Assembly (NCBI RefSeq): GCF_014838715.1
Contig: NZ_CP061947.1
Span: forward strand, 3,720,001 to 3,784,000
Length of the DNA: 64,000 nucleotides
Reading direction: 5' to 3'
Source: Algoriphagus sp. Y33
GTDB lineage: Bacteria; Bacteroidota; Bacteroidia; Cytophagales; Cyclobacteriaceae
Numbering within the stretch: the first letter of the stretch is position 1; each line of letters opens with the position of its first letter. The notes beneath the pieces are model-generated. The model did no database searches and was not told the DNA's origin. It saw nothing but the letters and a program-made list of their open reading frames with translations. This document shows, piece by piece, positions 17,344 to 25,984 of this stretch. The position numbers were made by a program, and so were the translations under genes.

Positions 17344-18180
17344 TTAAAAATCAGTTGATTTGCTTAATGCTTCATTAGCACTCAACTCATTTTGCAAAAT
17401 GCCAATTTTGGAATTTGCCATTCCTAAGGAGTCACTACCCATAAAGAAGTGTAAAGGTGGATTTTCGCTTTCTGCTAACTGAATGAAAGCAAGCGCTGCT
17501 TTTTCCGGGTCGCCTGGTTGCTTGCCGATAATTTGTGTATCGTGTACCACTTCCAGGTCTCTTGCTGCTTTGTACTCAGCAATCGGATTTTCGGCAAGAC
17601 GAAGTGAACCTTGTAGAAGAAAGTTTGTTTTGAAATACCCCGGGTAAACAATGGTTGCTTTAATTCCCAACGATGTTGCTTCTGCCGAAAATGCTTCGGT
17701 TAAACCTGCAACGGCAAATTTTGTGGCGTTGTAAATTCCCCAACCCGGGAATGCACCCAAAAATCCTGCAATGGAAGAAATATTGATAATGTGTCCTGAT
17801 TTTTTGTTGCGTAAGTGAGGAAGTACATTTCTCATCACGTTCAGCAAACCAAACACATTGGTGTCAAAATTTTGGCGGGCTTCTCTGTCGCTCAATTCTT
17901 CCAAAGTGCCTAGCTGTCCATAGCCTGCATTGTTTACGACAACATCAATGCCACCAAATGTCCCAATGGCTTTTGAAATGGCATTTCTCACACTTTGCTC
18001 ATCCGTTACATTTACTTCCAAAGGAAGAAAATTTGCAGATATCCCTACTTCTTTTTCCAGACTTTCAACAGTTCTGGAGGTTGCAGCTACTTTGTAGCCT
18101 TCGTTTAACAGTCTTTTCACTAAGGATAATCCCAATCCTTTTGATGCTCCTGTTACAAGCCATACTTTTTTAGTGTCCAT
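17344..18180 (-). CDS. Short-chain dehydrogenase/reductase (SDR)
   Basis: 278 residues of the classical SDR family. The cofactor motif TGASKGLG is at residues 10-17, NNAG near 85-88, and the catalytic Ser in NISS and Tyr/Lys in YNATK near 155-159. It probably uses NADP(H) as a cytosolic oxidoreductase; the substrate cannot be told from sequence. The gene is followed by a terminator and an AraC regulator of the subfamily commonly found next to such SDRs. Its codon use is AT-richer than that of the other island SDRs (21391 and 25077), so the island does not appear to come from a single source. Confidence 0.93.
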   Translation of the reverse strand: MDTKKVWLVTGASKGLGLSLVKRLLNEGYKVAATSRTVESLEKEVGISANFLPLEVNVTDEQSVRNAISKAIGTFGGIDVVVNNAGYGQLGTLEELSDREARQNFDTNVFGLLNVMRNVLPHLRNKKSGHIINISSIAGFLGAFPGWGIYNATKFAVAGLTEAFSAEATSLGIKATIVYPGYFKTNFLLQGSLRLAENPIAEYKAARDLEVVHDTQIIGKQPGDPEKAALAFIQLAESENPPLHFFMGSDSLGMANSKIGILQNELSANEALSKSTDF

Positions 18181-18649
18181 TTTTTTATGTTTTTAATTAA
18201 TGAATTATTTACACAGCAAAGATGGAAAGCGTATGAGGCGTGGAAGTAATCAAAACAATGGTCGTTGTAGTAAAATCAACGAAAGTTATGCTAAGCTTTC
18301 CCTGTTGCCGATGGAGAAAACCAACTTATTTTAGACAATATCTTTCCTGAGTGGTTTATGAATAACCGGGCAAAGCATAAATTATCACAACTGGTAAAAT
18401 GAAATCAAGGGGTTGACAGCCCCTTTTTTAATCGTGCCCCCGCACCTCCACCTGATCTCTCCGCTCCCTCATCGCAGCACTCACAAGCTTCTAGCACCCC
18501 ACGCAAGAGTAGCCCATTCGCTGCCCTTGCTTTTGCCTTCGCATATCAATCACAAAAATAACCGACCGGGTCACGGGCAAATAGCAGTGGGGGTTGGCTC
18601 CAATATAAAGTATGCCTTATACAGAGGAAGACTGGACCGGAAGCCTTCA
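18181..18649. other. Intergenic region between two regulator/oxidoreductase pairs
   Basis: About 470 bp without an intact gene. On the plus strand a short frame (about 18316-18403) reads DNIFPEWFMNNRAKHKLSQL and stops just before a terminator hairpin (18407-18429). It looks like the tail of a lost gene, family not recognised. The rest (18430-18600) is featureless. Confidence 0.4.
18407..18429 (+). terminator. Rho-independent terminator of a lost gene
   Basis: AAGGGG, 7-base loop, CCCCTT, then TTTT. It directly follows a TGA at the end of a short frame, so it probably once terminated a gene that is now only a remnant. Confidence 0.65.
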
Positions 18650-18751
18650 GACATTTATCGTAAACTCGGTTTTGAATCTTTGTCTCATTTTTCTGTGGCC
18701 TTCAAAAAAGAGTTTGGGATAGTCCCAGACTTACTTTTAAATAAAGACTAA
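18650..18751 (+). pseudogene. AraC-family C-terminal remnant
   Basis: The frame ending at 18751 encodes SDIYRKLGFESLSHFSVAFK and then EFGIVPDLLLNKD, the second helix-turn-helix and tail of an AraC-type regulator (compare LGFxxxxxFSxxFKKxxGxxP). Nothing upstream in frame resembles the rest of such a protein. It is a truncated remnant directly before a complete AraC gene of another subfamily. Confidence 0.65.
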
Positions 18752-18786
18752 TTGGTTAACTTCGCTTAGTATGATCGCTAAAAGTT

Positions 18787-19641
18787 ATGCGAAGTAACAC
18801 TTTTCCCGAAAATCTGAGTCAAAACAAAGGGGTCTCTATACGCATCGTTTCTCCGGAGTTCGGGCATGTGTCGCCAGAGTCCACGGCTCAATACGGTCCT
18901 TCCCAACGGCTGCCCTATTATTTCTTTCTTTTCTTGCTGGAAGGGAACAGTCAGGAGGTTATCGATGGGGAAACTATCAGAGTAGGTAAAAATGAGCTTT
19001 TCTTTGCCTTACCCCATCAGATTAGGCAACTGGCTAGAAGCGACCATGGTGCAGACTATTATAAACTGGGCTTTGACGATGAGTGCCTTTCGCGATTGCC
19101 GAGAAAATTCCCATTTTTGCTCAACCCCCTGAACCGGCAGAAAATAAGCTTTCCGCCCGATGCTGCACCTAGGCTTTGTACTACATTTAAAACCTTAAAT
19201 GACCTGCTGCGTACTGCCGATACTAATCCGGAACTGATCTTGGCTTACCTGAACAGCCTGCTTACAGAAATAAACGCCGCTTATTTTGTAATAGATAAAA
19301 AGCCTACGCCAGAAGGCCTTGATAAGTTTTTAGGATTCAAGCTATTTGTGGAAGATAACCTTACTGAGCAACCTGCCATAACGGAGATCGCAGAAAAGCT
19401 GGCCGTAAGCACGGATTGTTTGTATAGGATCGTAAAGAAGCATTCCGGCGTTTCGCCTAAGGAATTCATCACTGACCGATTGATCATTGAGGCAAGGCGT
19501 AGAATCTATCATAACCAAAAAACATCTGTAAAGGAACTGGCATTTGAGCTCGGTTTCAATGACCCCGGCTATTTTTCGCGTTTATTCAAAAAAGTAACCG
19601 GTAAAACGATAGCCGGCTTCTACCAAGATTTGTCCTTGTAA
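18787..19641 (+). CDS. AraC-family transcriptional regulator
   Basis: 284 residues. The N-terminal cupin-like sensor domain (about 15-120; YFFLFLLEGNSQEVIDGE) is followed by a C-terminal double helix-turn-helix (ITEIAEKLAVSTDCLYRIVK; VKELAFELGFNDPGYFSRLF) in the last 100 residues. It belongs to a different AraC subfamily from the GLPKPxHP group in this island. It precedes the epimerase-like gene by 63 bp on the same strand and probably regulates it. Base composition is more GC-rich than the flanking chromosome. Confidence 0.93.
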   Translation: MRSNTFPENLSQNKGVSIRIVSPEFGHVSPESTAQYGPSQRLPYYFFLFLLEGNSQEVIDGETIRVGKNELFFALPHQIRQLARSDHGADYYKLGFDDECLSRLPRKFPFLLNPLNRQKISFPPDAAPRLCTTFKTLNDLLRTADTNPELILAYLNSLLTEINAAYFVIDKKPTPEGLDKFLGFKLFVEDNLTEQPAITEIAEKLAVSTDCLYRIVKKHSGVSPKEFITDRLIIEARRRIYHNQKTSVKELAFELGFNDPGYFSRLFKKVTGKTIAGFYQDLSL

Positions 19642-19704
19642 AAGCGGTTTTTGTCCGAACCATACTATTATATTAGCACCACCTTTGTCTAAAATAATTT
19701 AATT

Positions 19705-20532
19705 ATGGACAGACAATTTGGTAAAATTTTGGTAACCGGCGCAACCGGCTTAGTAGGTTCAAGGCTTTTGCCCCGCCTTGTTGAAGCAGGATATGATTGT
19801 TCTGCACTGGTACGTGGCAAGGAAGCCCCTGCCGGAGTAGCAGCTATAGAAGGGGACTTGTTTAATCCCGCAACGCTGGAAAAAGCGGTAAAAGATGCGA
19901 TAGCCATCATTCACCTGGCAGCCGTGTTCCGGTCACCGGACACGGATCTGATCTGGAAAAGTAATTTGGAGGGCACGCAAAACCTCATTGATGCCGTAAA
20001 ACGCAACTCCCCGGATGCCCGCTTCATATTGGCAAGTACCAGTAATGTATATGATGCGACCAACCCCCATCCCGGGCGGGAGGATGATATGCTCAGCCCG
20101 CAACATGCCTATCCGGCCAGCAAAGTGGCTGCAGAAAAGGAGTTACGTGAAAGCGGATTGAATTGGTCGGTTCTCCGCTTCCCATTTGTTTATGGGGATG
20201 GTGACGGCCACCTGGAAGAATTGCCTAAGCATGTAGTCGTTGCTAAATTTCATCCGGCTATGCGGATGAGCACCATCCACCATCGCGATATATACACAGC
20301 TATGGTGATGGCCCTGCAAGGGATTATGGACGGCAGGATGGTCAATATCGCAGATGAGGCCCCAACGACACTATACGAGCTACTGCAGCTTGTTGGTGAA
20401 CCAATGACCTCATCTTCAGAGCCTCTGGTGAACCCATGGCATCTGCATGTCGATGCATCTCTGGCCCGCAATTTAGGCTTTCAGGCGTCGGTAAGAACAG
20501 TCCATCAGGCGGTGCAGGAAAACCTGCTCTGA
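19705..20532 (+). CDS. NAD-dependent epimerase/dehydratase-like protein (extended SDR)
   Basis: 275 residues. The N-terminal Rossmann motif TGATGLVG is at about residues 11-18, the acidic GDL segment near 50-52, and HLAA near 70-73. The active-site Ser/Thr region is STSNVY and the catalytic pair YPASK near 136-140, so the enzyme appears intact. It is short for a sugar epimerase and resembles the atypical/extended SDR group acting on diverse alcohols or NAD-linked substrates. Same strand as the AraC gene before it and the Crp-like gene after it. Confidence 0.85.
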   Translation: MDRQFGKILVTGATGLVGSRLLPRLVEAGYDCSALVRGKEAPAGVAAIEGDLFNPATLEKAVKDAIAIIHLAAVFRSPDTDLIWKSNLEGTQNLIDAVKRNSPDARFILASTSNVYDATNPHPGREDDMLSPQHAYPASKVAAEKELRESGLNWSVLRFPFVYGDGDGHLEELPKHVVVAKFHPAMRMSTIHHRDIYTAMVMALQGIMDGRMVNIADEAPTTLYELLQLVGEPMTSSSEPLVNPWHLHVDASLARNLGFQASVRTVHQAVQENLL

Positions 20533-20692
20533 CAATTTGCTTTCTTTTAACCGATCACGCCGGAATTACAGCAAAAAGGCGGGCGTCTTCTCTAAGCCAA
20601 TATAACTAAAAGACACGTCATCTCCCCAGCACCATACAGAAAGCTCCTGAATATCTCAGGGGCTTTGAGTGCTTATGCCCCCTCACCTCATT

Positions 20693-20708
20693 TTTACCAA
20701 ATGGTAAA
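20693..20708. promoter_or_regulatory. Palindromic operator upstream of the Crp/Fnr-type gene
   Basis: TTTACCA-AA-TGGTAAA, a perfect 16-bp palindrome ending 33 bp before the ATG at 20742. An identical half-site pair (TTTACCA-TT-TGGTAAA) lies before the SDR at 21391. Two copies flanking a regulator gene suggest that this regulator binds both, controlling itself and the SDR. Confidence 0.65.
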
Positions 20709-20741
20709 TGACTGTTTTACGATGTGCACTATCTTTATGTG

Positions 20742-21311
20742 ATGGAAGGGCTTATAAATTTTATCCTGCAATTTGGTGACCTTAATAAACAGCAGATCGA
20801 ATTTTTGCTGAGCAAGGTTCAAACGCTCGAATTCAAAAAAGATGATTACCTCTCGGAAGCCGGGAAGGTGCCCCGTTACGTGGCATTTGTGCTGGAAGGT
20901 GTTTTCCGCTTCTGTTATTATAACAACAAAGGCGGAGAGGTCACCAATTATTTTGTGGACGAAGGCAATTTTGTAGTGGATAACGAAAAATTTGAATCGC
21001 AGATCGCAGCCTCCGAATACGTACAGGCCGTTACGGACTGCAAGGTGCTCGTGTTTACCAAAAAAGACTGGGACGATATATCCGATACCATTGTGGGGTG
21101 GGAAATGATGAAGGCCAACATGGTAAAAAAGTGCCTGACACTGGCTATGGAGCGCCGCAGTCCGCTGGTGTCTGAAGATGCCACTACCCGGTACCTGTCA
21201 TTCATTGAGGCGTTTCCTAACCTTATCAACCGCATCCCGCTTTCGCACGTGGCCTCATACCTGGGCATCACACAGCAATCGCTCAGCCGAATACGCCGCA
21301 ACATCCGTTAA
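20742..21311 (+). CDS. Crp/Fnr-family transcriptional regulator
   Basis: 189 residues from the ATG at 20742; a GTG six codons upstream gives only a weak extension. The N-terminal cyclic-nucleotide-binding-like beta roll (about 10-120; PRYVAFVLEGVFRFCYYNNK) lacks the clear phosphate-binding cassette of CRP, so cAMP binding is doubtful. The C-terminal winged helix ends ISLSHVASYLGI-type (PLSHVASYLGITQQSLSRIR). Single-domain Bacteroidota relatives commonly respond to small signals that are unknown. Palindromes TTTACCA-N2-TGGTAAA precede both this gene and the SDR after it; autoregulation and SDR control are the likely role. Confidence 0.88.
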   Translation: MEGLINFILQFGDLNKQQIEFLLSKVQTLEFKKDDYLSEAGKVPRYVAFVLEGVFRFCYYNNKGGEVTNYFVDEGNFVVDNEKFESQIAASEYVQAVTDCKVLVFTKKDWDDISDTIVGWEMMKANMVKKCLTLAMERRSPLVSEDATTRYLSFIEAFPNLINRIPLSHVASYLGITQQSLSRIRRNIR

Positions 21312-21319
21312 CGGTGCTT

Positions 21320-21335
21320 TTTACCATTTGGTAAA
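21320..21335. promoter_or_regulatory. Palindromic operator upstream of the SDR gene
   Basis: TTTACCA-TT-TGGTAAA, a perfect 16-bp palindrome 55-70 bp before the SDR start at 21391 and 8 bp after the Crp-like gene's stop. It matches the site at 20693-20708 in both half-sites and in spacing. Confidence 0.65.
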
Positions 21336-21390
21336 TGTTTTTTTGTTGCCATTTTCAACTTTTGCTTATTCATTTAAACAACTAAAAAAG

Positions 21391-22251
21391 ATGAGCAAAA
21401 AGATCGTATTAATAACCGGAACAAATAGTGGTTTTGGCTGGCTTACCGCCCACAGTGTTGCCGCCTTAGGACACCACGTATACGCCACGATGCGCGATAC
21501 CGGGGGCCGTAACGCCGATAAAGCCAAAGCCCTTGCTGCCATTGCAAACGTGACCGTTTTGGACGTTGCCCTGACCGACGACGAGAGTGTGCAGCAGGCC
21601 GTCGATACTATTTTGGCCAAAGAAGGAGCTATTGATGTACTGGTGAACAACGCCGGTTACGCCATGTCCGGTGTGGCCGAGAGTTTTACCACAGTCGATG
21701 TGCACACTACATTCGATATAAACGTTTATGCCCCTTGGCGAATGATTAAACAGGTACTGCCCGCCATGCGTAAACAGGCCGATGGACTGATTATTAACGT
21801 GACCAGCGGCTTCGGGCGCGTATCATTCCCGTTCGCTACCATTTATGCAGCCTCAAAGTTTGCATTGGAAGGGATCAGCGAGGGCCTGCATTATGAGGTG
21901 AAACGTTTGGGCATTGATGTGGCTATTGTTGAGCCGGGTGCTTTCCCTACCGAAATGCAGCAAAAGAACAATCCCGCATCTGACCAGGGGGTAATTGAGG
22001 GGTATGGTGCCATTGCCGATATCCCTAACAAAATGGTAACCGCTTTGGGCGGAGAGATGCAGGCTAAGACCCCTAACCCGCAAGATGTTGCCGATGCCGT
22101 TGTAAAACTGATCAGTGCCTCAAAAGGAACCCGGCCATTACGCACCGTGGTGGACCCCATAACCGGCCAATACATTGAAGCCGCCAACCAGGCCATAGCC
22201 GAACAGTTTGCCAAAGGGTTGACGGTGTTCGGTATGGGTGAATTATTATAA
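21391..22251 (+). CDS. Short-chain dehydrogenase/reductase (SDR)
   Basis: 286 residues from the ATG at 21391. The frame is open further upstream, into the Crp-like gene, but MSKKIVLITGTNSGFG is the usual SDR N-terminus. Motifs: TGTNSGFG (9-16), NNAG (about 88-91), NVTS, and YAASK (catalytic Tyr/Lys near 153-157). A classical SDR acting on an unknown substrate with a nicotinamide cofactor. A palindromic operator shared with the regulator gene lies before it and a good terminator follows, so it is a single-gene unit under the Crp-like protein's probable control. Confidence 0.92.
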   Translation: MSKKIVLITGTNSGFGWLTAHSVAALGHHVYATMRDTGGRNADKAKALAAIANVTVLDVALTDDESVQQAVDTILAKEGAIDVLVNNAGYAMSGVAESFTTVDVHTTFDINVYAPWRMIKQVLPAMRKQADGLIINVTSGFGRVSFPFATIYAASKFALEGISEGLHYEVKRLGIDVAIVEPGAFPTEMQQKNNPASDQGVIEGYGAIADIPNKMVTALGGEMQAKTPNPQDVADAVVKLISASKGTRPLRTVVDPITGQYIEAANQAIAEQFAKGLTVFGMGELL

Positions 22252-22270
22252 ACGCAGCAAATATAATGTA

Positions 22271-22302
22271 ACGGCAGTGGCAAGGGCTACTGCCGTTTTT
22301 TG
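22271..22302 (+). terminator. Rho-independent terminator of the SDR gene
   Basis: ACGGCAGT, 10-base loop, ACTGCCGT, then TTTTTT. It lies 20 bp after the SDR stop codon and just before a MITE-like element. Confidence 0.85.
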
Positions 22303-22316
22303 TTTTGCTGCTGTTG

Positions 22317-22513
22317 TTAAACCCGCATTATGCATTAGCATTTCTACGCCACGGCGTACAAGTTATTGCCACCAATAATTGCTTCAAAATCAGTCACTTC
22401 GTTGCAATTTTCGACTTCACCATATCCGCCGCGGTGGACTCAGTCTTCAAACAGCCTGATTTTATTACAATTAATGGTCTCTTAACGAAACCTAATGCAG
22501 AATCCGGGTTAAA
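22317..22513. mobile_element. MITE-like element, copy 1
   Basis: About 197 bp with imperfect terminal inverted repeats. The left end TTAAACCCGCATTATGCATTAG matches the complement of the right end at 19 of 22 bases. The interior is shared with the copy at 39414-39587: GCTTCAAAATCAGTCAC, TTTTCGACTTCACCATA, CAGCCTGATTTTATT, GGTCTCTTAACGAAACCTAA. A central hairpin (TCCGCC-GC-GGTGGA) has a counterpart of different sequence in the other copy. No open frame worth calling. Non-autonomous mobile element or a conserved structured repeat; no target duplication could be assigned with confidence. Confidence 0.75.
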
Positions 22514-22566
22514 GCATACGGAGATCTGAGGCCGCAATAGCACCACGTATACTGATACTGCATTGA

Positions 22567-23463
22567 TCAGTTCAACGTTCCCCGATATTCTATTGGTGTA
22601 AAGTTGGTTTTTAACTTAAAAAGCCTGCTGAATGACTGAGAGTGTTCAAAGCCGGGGAGAAAGGCAATTTCGCTGACGGATAATGCTGTGCCGGATAATT
22701 TTTCTTTTGCGGCTTCGATCAGCTTATCCTGAATGTGCTGGTATGCTGCCTGATCAGGTCGCTGAAATATTTAAGGGTAAGGTTGAATTTGGCTGCTATT
22801 GCCCCTACGTTAGGCACACCCTGCTCCGGGATGGCATCAGTATGTATCAGATCGTCGAGGTACTTATCAAATTTGGTAAGCAGGGTATTGTACTTTGATT
22901 TGCCCGTCAGGAACTGCCTCGAATAAAAACGGTCAGCATAGCTCAGCACTAATTCGAGGCTGGAAATGATCACTTCCTGCCTATGCATGTCTAAGGCCTT
23001 TAGGCCTCCTTTTCAATCTGCTTGAAAACATGCTCTATGAATGCCTCCTCCTCAGACAGGATCAAAGATTCCGTTACCGCATATTCAAAAAAACTTTACG
23101 ACCTGATCTTGGCCTGCAGCGAGGTTCCCTTAATATAATCAGGATGGACCAGCATTAAAAACCCTTAGGGCGGGATCACTTCACCGGCCTTAACAAAAGT
23201 TGTTTGGGGGCGAAAAAAGACAGGACTCCTTCGTCAAAACCGAACTCAGACTGGCCCTAAATCATTTTATTACAGCAGCCCTTTTTAAAAGTTATCTGAT
23301 AAAAATCTGCACTGACCTTCACACCGTCCTCAAGCTCGATAGCCGGAAAATCCTTAAATTGGAGAACAGTAAACAGCGGGTGTTTCGGTTTGGCAAAGCC
23401 TAACTGTGTATGTAATTCAGCTAATGAATCGATATGTAAATGCGGCCTGCTATTATTCTTCAT
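22567..23463 (-). pseudogene. Decayed AraC-family regulator
   Basis: Pieces of one AraC protein in several frames. The N-terminal 68 residues start at 23463 (HTQLGFAKPKHPLFTVLQF). A middle piece from 22988 carries VLSYADRFYSRQFLTGKSKY and a first HTH. The C-terminal piece reads IQDKLIEAAKEKLSGTALSV, then EIAFLPGFEHSQSFSRLFK, ending EYRGTLN with a stop at 22567. A deletion with frameshift near 22735 removed the linker between the HTHs. The protein belonged to the same subfamily as the regulators at 16358 and 27039. It lies directly beside the MITE-like element. Confidence 0.85.
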
Positions 23464-24091
23464 AAGCTTAACCTTTTTTGTTCATCCGTTTGTTAAAGGT
23501 ACTGGCGGAGCTTGCTGCGATCACCAAATTGGGGATCAAGGTAATCAAAGCAGTATCCATTTCTTATAATTTATAGGGCAAAGATCATGACAGGATCCAA
23601 GTATTTTGTAACTATAATGCCTGAACTTGTAACCAAATGGCTGTAGCCGGTTCATCGGGTTTGCCGAACTGCTAAGCATGATCTGCTACATAAAAATGTC
23701 GTAAGCTTATCAAGCGGTATATCTTGGATAGCGAACAATCTAAAAAGCCGCATTGCTTCCACTAATGTAAATTAGTTAAGCTGAAAGAAAAATTCATTCA
23801 GGCTCCGCTCTATTGCTTATGCTTAAAAGTCAGCTTAGAATGTCCGGGTTTTACTAGCTGAGAAAACAGGAGCAGGTTTAGTTTACTATGACAATGGCTG
23901 CTAACTGCGAACATTAAATGTATCATCCACCGCCAATGTAACCAAAGTTTTTCGACTACTTTTATACATTAGAATATACCGTCTGCGTATCTACTATAAT
24001 TAATACAACGCCGGATAAACTAACTATTGACAAATAGTTAGACAATTCTATTTTAGTACTTTAAGGCAAAACAACTTAATTAACGTCAAGT
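23464..24091. other. 628-bp region without a convincing gene
   Basis: A 30-codon minus-strand frame (23468-23560, MDTALITLIPNLVIAASSAS) contains a hydrophobic stretch but has no supporting context. The remainder is non-coding by eye and probably decayed. The AT-rich stretch just before 24092 (around 23990-24070) is where the promoter of the next AraC gene should be; I could not define boxes. Confidence 0.4.
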
Positions 24092-24994
24092 ATGATAATT
24101 AATCAACCTATCCATATTTTCGCTCCTGATGTATTGGAATCCAAAGACCCTTCCGCAGGCTATTTTGCGGCTGTAAGGCTTGAGGAATTTTCGGCGGAAA
24201 GTTTGGCAGCGACCGCTTCTTACAGCCGGAAAGACTTTTACAAAATATCTTTAGTAACCGGCAACACCTCTTATTTTTACCAGGGAACAGAATACCGGTT
24301 GAAGGGAGATGAATGGGCGCTGGTTTTTACCAACCGTGAAGTTCCGTACCGTTGGGAGGTACATGAAGGCATTTGCAGCGGCTACGCCTGTATGTTTACG
24401 GAAGATTTCTTGCCGCTGCACACGCACCTGCGCCCTGCAGATTGGGCAGTATTCAACGGAGAAACACAATCTGTCTTTAAACTGAACAAATCTGACGAAT
24501 TGCATTTTAGCGGCCTGTTCCAAAAAATGCTCCACGAGCAAGCGTCTACCTACGCATATAAGTATGACCTTTTATTCCTATACGTGCTGGAATGCATCCA
24601 TGGTGCACTAAAGTTGCTACCCGAGCCAGAGAATAAAAACTCCGCCGCATCAGCACGCCTGGCCAATTCCTTTAAATCTTTACTGGCTGGTCAGTTTCCA
24701 CTGGCTTACCCCAACCAGCAGGTCAGCTTACGCACTCCGCAGCAATTTGCAGAAAAACTGGCTGTGCATACTAACTCCCTTAACCGGGCATTAAAAGAAG
24801 CCACAGGAAAGACTACCACGCAACTTATCAATGAAAGGCTGATGCTTGAGGCCCGTGCCTTACTGGTCCATTCCAACTGGGCCATCAGCCAGATCAGTAA
24901 TAGCCTCGGGTTTGAAGAGCCCACACATTTTGCCAGAGCATTCCGGGCTTATTCGGGCCAGTCCCCATCTTCATTGCGGCAGCTGTTTGATTAA
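24092..24994 (+). CDS. AraC-family transcriptional regulator
   Basis: 300 residues. The N-terminal cupin-like domain (about 20-170) is followed by a C-terminal double HTH (PQQFAEKLAVHTNSLNRALK; ISQISNSLGFEEPTHFARAF) ending SPSSLRQLFD. It is a third AraC subfamily in this island, of the type often found beside SDRs in Sphingobacteriales and Cytophagales. It lies 82 bp before the SDR at 25077 on the same strand and probably regulates the SDR/ADH pair. The effector is unknown. Confidence 0.93.
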   Translation: MIINQPIHIFAPDVLESKDPSAGYFAAVRLEEFSAESLAATASYSRKDFYKISLVTGNTSYFYQGTEYRLKGDEWALVFTNREVPYRWEVHEGICSGYACMFTEDFLPLHTHLRPADWAVFNGETQSVFKLNKSDELHFSGLFQKMLHEQASTYAYKYDLLFLYVLECIHGALKLLPEPENKNSAASARLANSFKSLLAGQFPLAYPNQQVSLRTPQQFAEKLAVHTNSLNRALKEATGKTTTQLINERLMLEARALLVHSNWAISQISNSLGFEEPTHFARAFRAYSGQSPSSLRQLFD

Positions 24995-25076
24995 GGTCGG
25001 TATTGGTTTGCCCATGGTTAAAAAAACAGGTGTTTTAGCACCTAATTTTGTATTGTAAATAATTAAACGATACACT

Positions 25077-25907
25077 ATGAAAACATGGTTGATAACCGGA
25101 ACATCTACCGGTCTGGGCAGAGTACTTACCGAAAAGTTACTGGCAAAAGGCGATCGCGTTGTGGCTACTGTTCGCAAGCCCGATGCCTTGGATAAATTGA
25201 AAAAAACCTATCCTGAAAATTTATGGGTAGCCGTACTGGATGTAACTGATACTGCGGCTATCAAAACAGTGATCAATCAGGCATTTACAGATTTGGGACA
25301 AATAGATGTCGTGGTCAACAATGCAGGATATGCCTTATTCTGCTCAGTAGAAGAGGCCAGCGACGAGCAAATTGTCCATCAGATCAATACGAACGTTATC
25401 GGCTCTATCCAGGTCATCCGTGCCGCATTGCCATACTTTAGAAAGCAGGGTCATGGCCGAATCCTGCAACTTTCATCAGCAGGCGGGCAAACTACGTATC
25501 CTAACTTTGGATATTATCACACTACCAAATGGGCTGTTGAAGGTTTCTGCGACACCATCACCAAGGAACTCGCACCGTTGAACATTGGTGTTACCATTGT
25601 TGAACCCGGCGCACATCATACCTCATTTGGCGCGGGCATGACGACCGCACCTGCCATGGAAGCGTACGAGAACACACCGGCCGGTGACGTAAGACGCGCC
25701 ATTGCCGCAGGAACATTCCCGATAAAAGGCGATGTAGATAAGTCGGTACAAGCGATGATCGACAGCGTGGAAACTTCGCCGGCACCACTGCGCTTGGCAC
25801 TGGGCGGTGATGCCTACCGTGATATGCGGACAGCATTGGTTTCCAGGTTGGAGGCACTTGATGCGCAGAAAGACCTGGCGCTGGCCAGTGAGAGGGGTGA
25901 TGAATAA
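25077..25907 (+). CDS. Short-chain dehydrogenase/reductase (SDR)
   Basis: 276 residues; classical SDR with TGTSTGLG (residues 8-15), NNAG (about 81-84), the serine in QLSSAGG, and YHTTK as the catalytic Tyr/Lys pair near 153-157. The later PGAHHTSFGAG segment forms the cofactor lid. A cytosolic oxidoreductase of unknown substrate. It is preceded by an AraC gene and followed 77 bp later by a zinc alcohol dehydrogenase, so the two oxidoreductases may act on the same or related carbonyl compounds. Confidence 0.93.
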   Translation: MKTWLITGTSTGLGRVLTEKLLAKGDRVVATVRKPDALDKLKKTYPENLWVAVLDVTDTAAIKTVINQAFTDLGQIDVVVNNAGYALFCSVEEASDEQIVHQINTNVIGSIQVIRAALPYFRKQGHGRILQLSSAGGQTTYPNFGYYHTTKWAVEGFCDTITKELAPLNIGVTIVEPGAHHTSFGAGMTTAPAMEAYENTPAGDVRRAIAAGTFPIKGDVDKSVQAMIDSVETSPAPLRLALGGDAYRDMRTALVSRLEALDAQKDLALASERGDE

Positions 25908-25984
25908 TACCGGACACACCATTCCCTGATTTGGATAAGTCCGCTTGCACCAAAGAGCCTACTTTTATGCCATAAAAAATGTAA

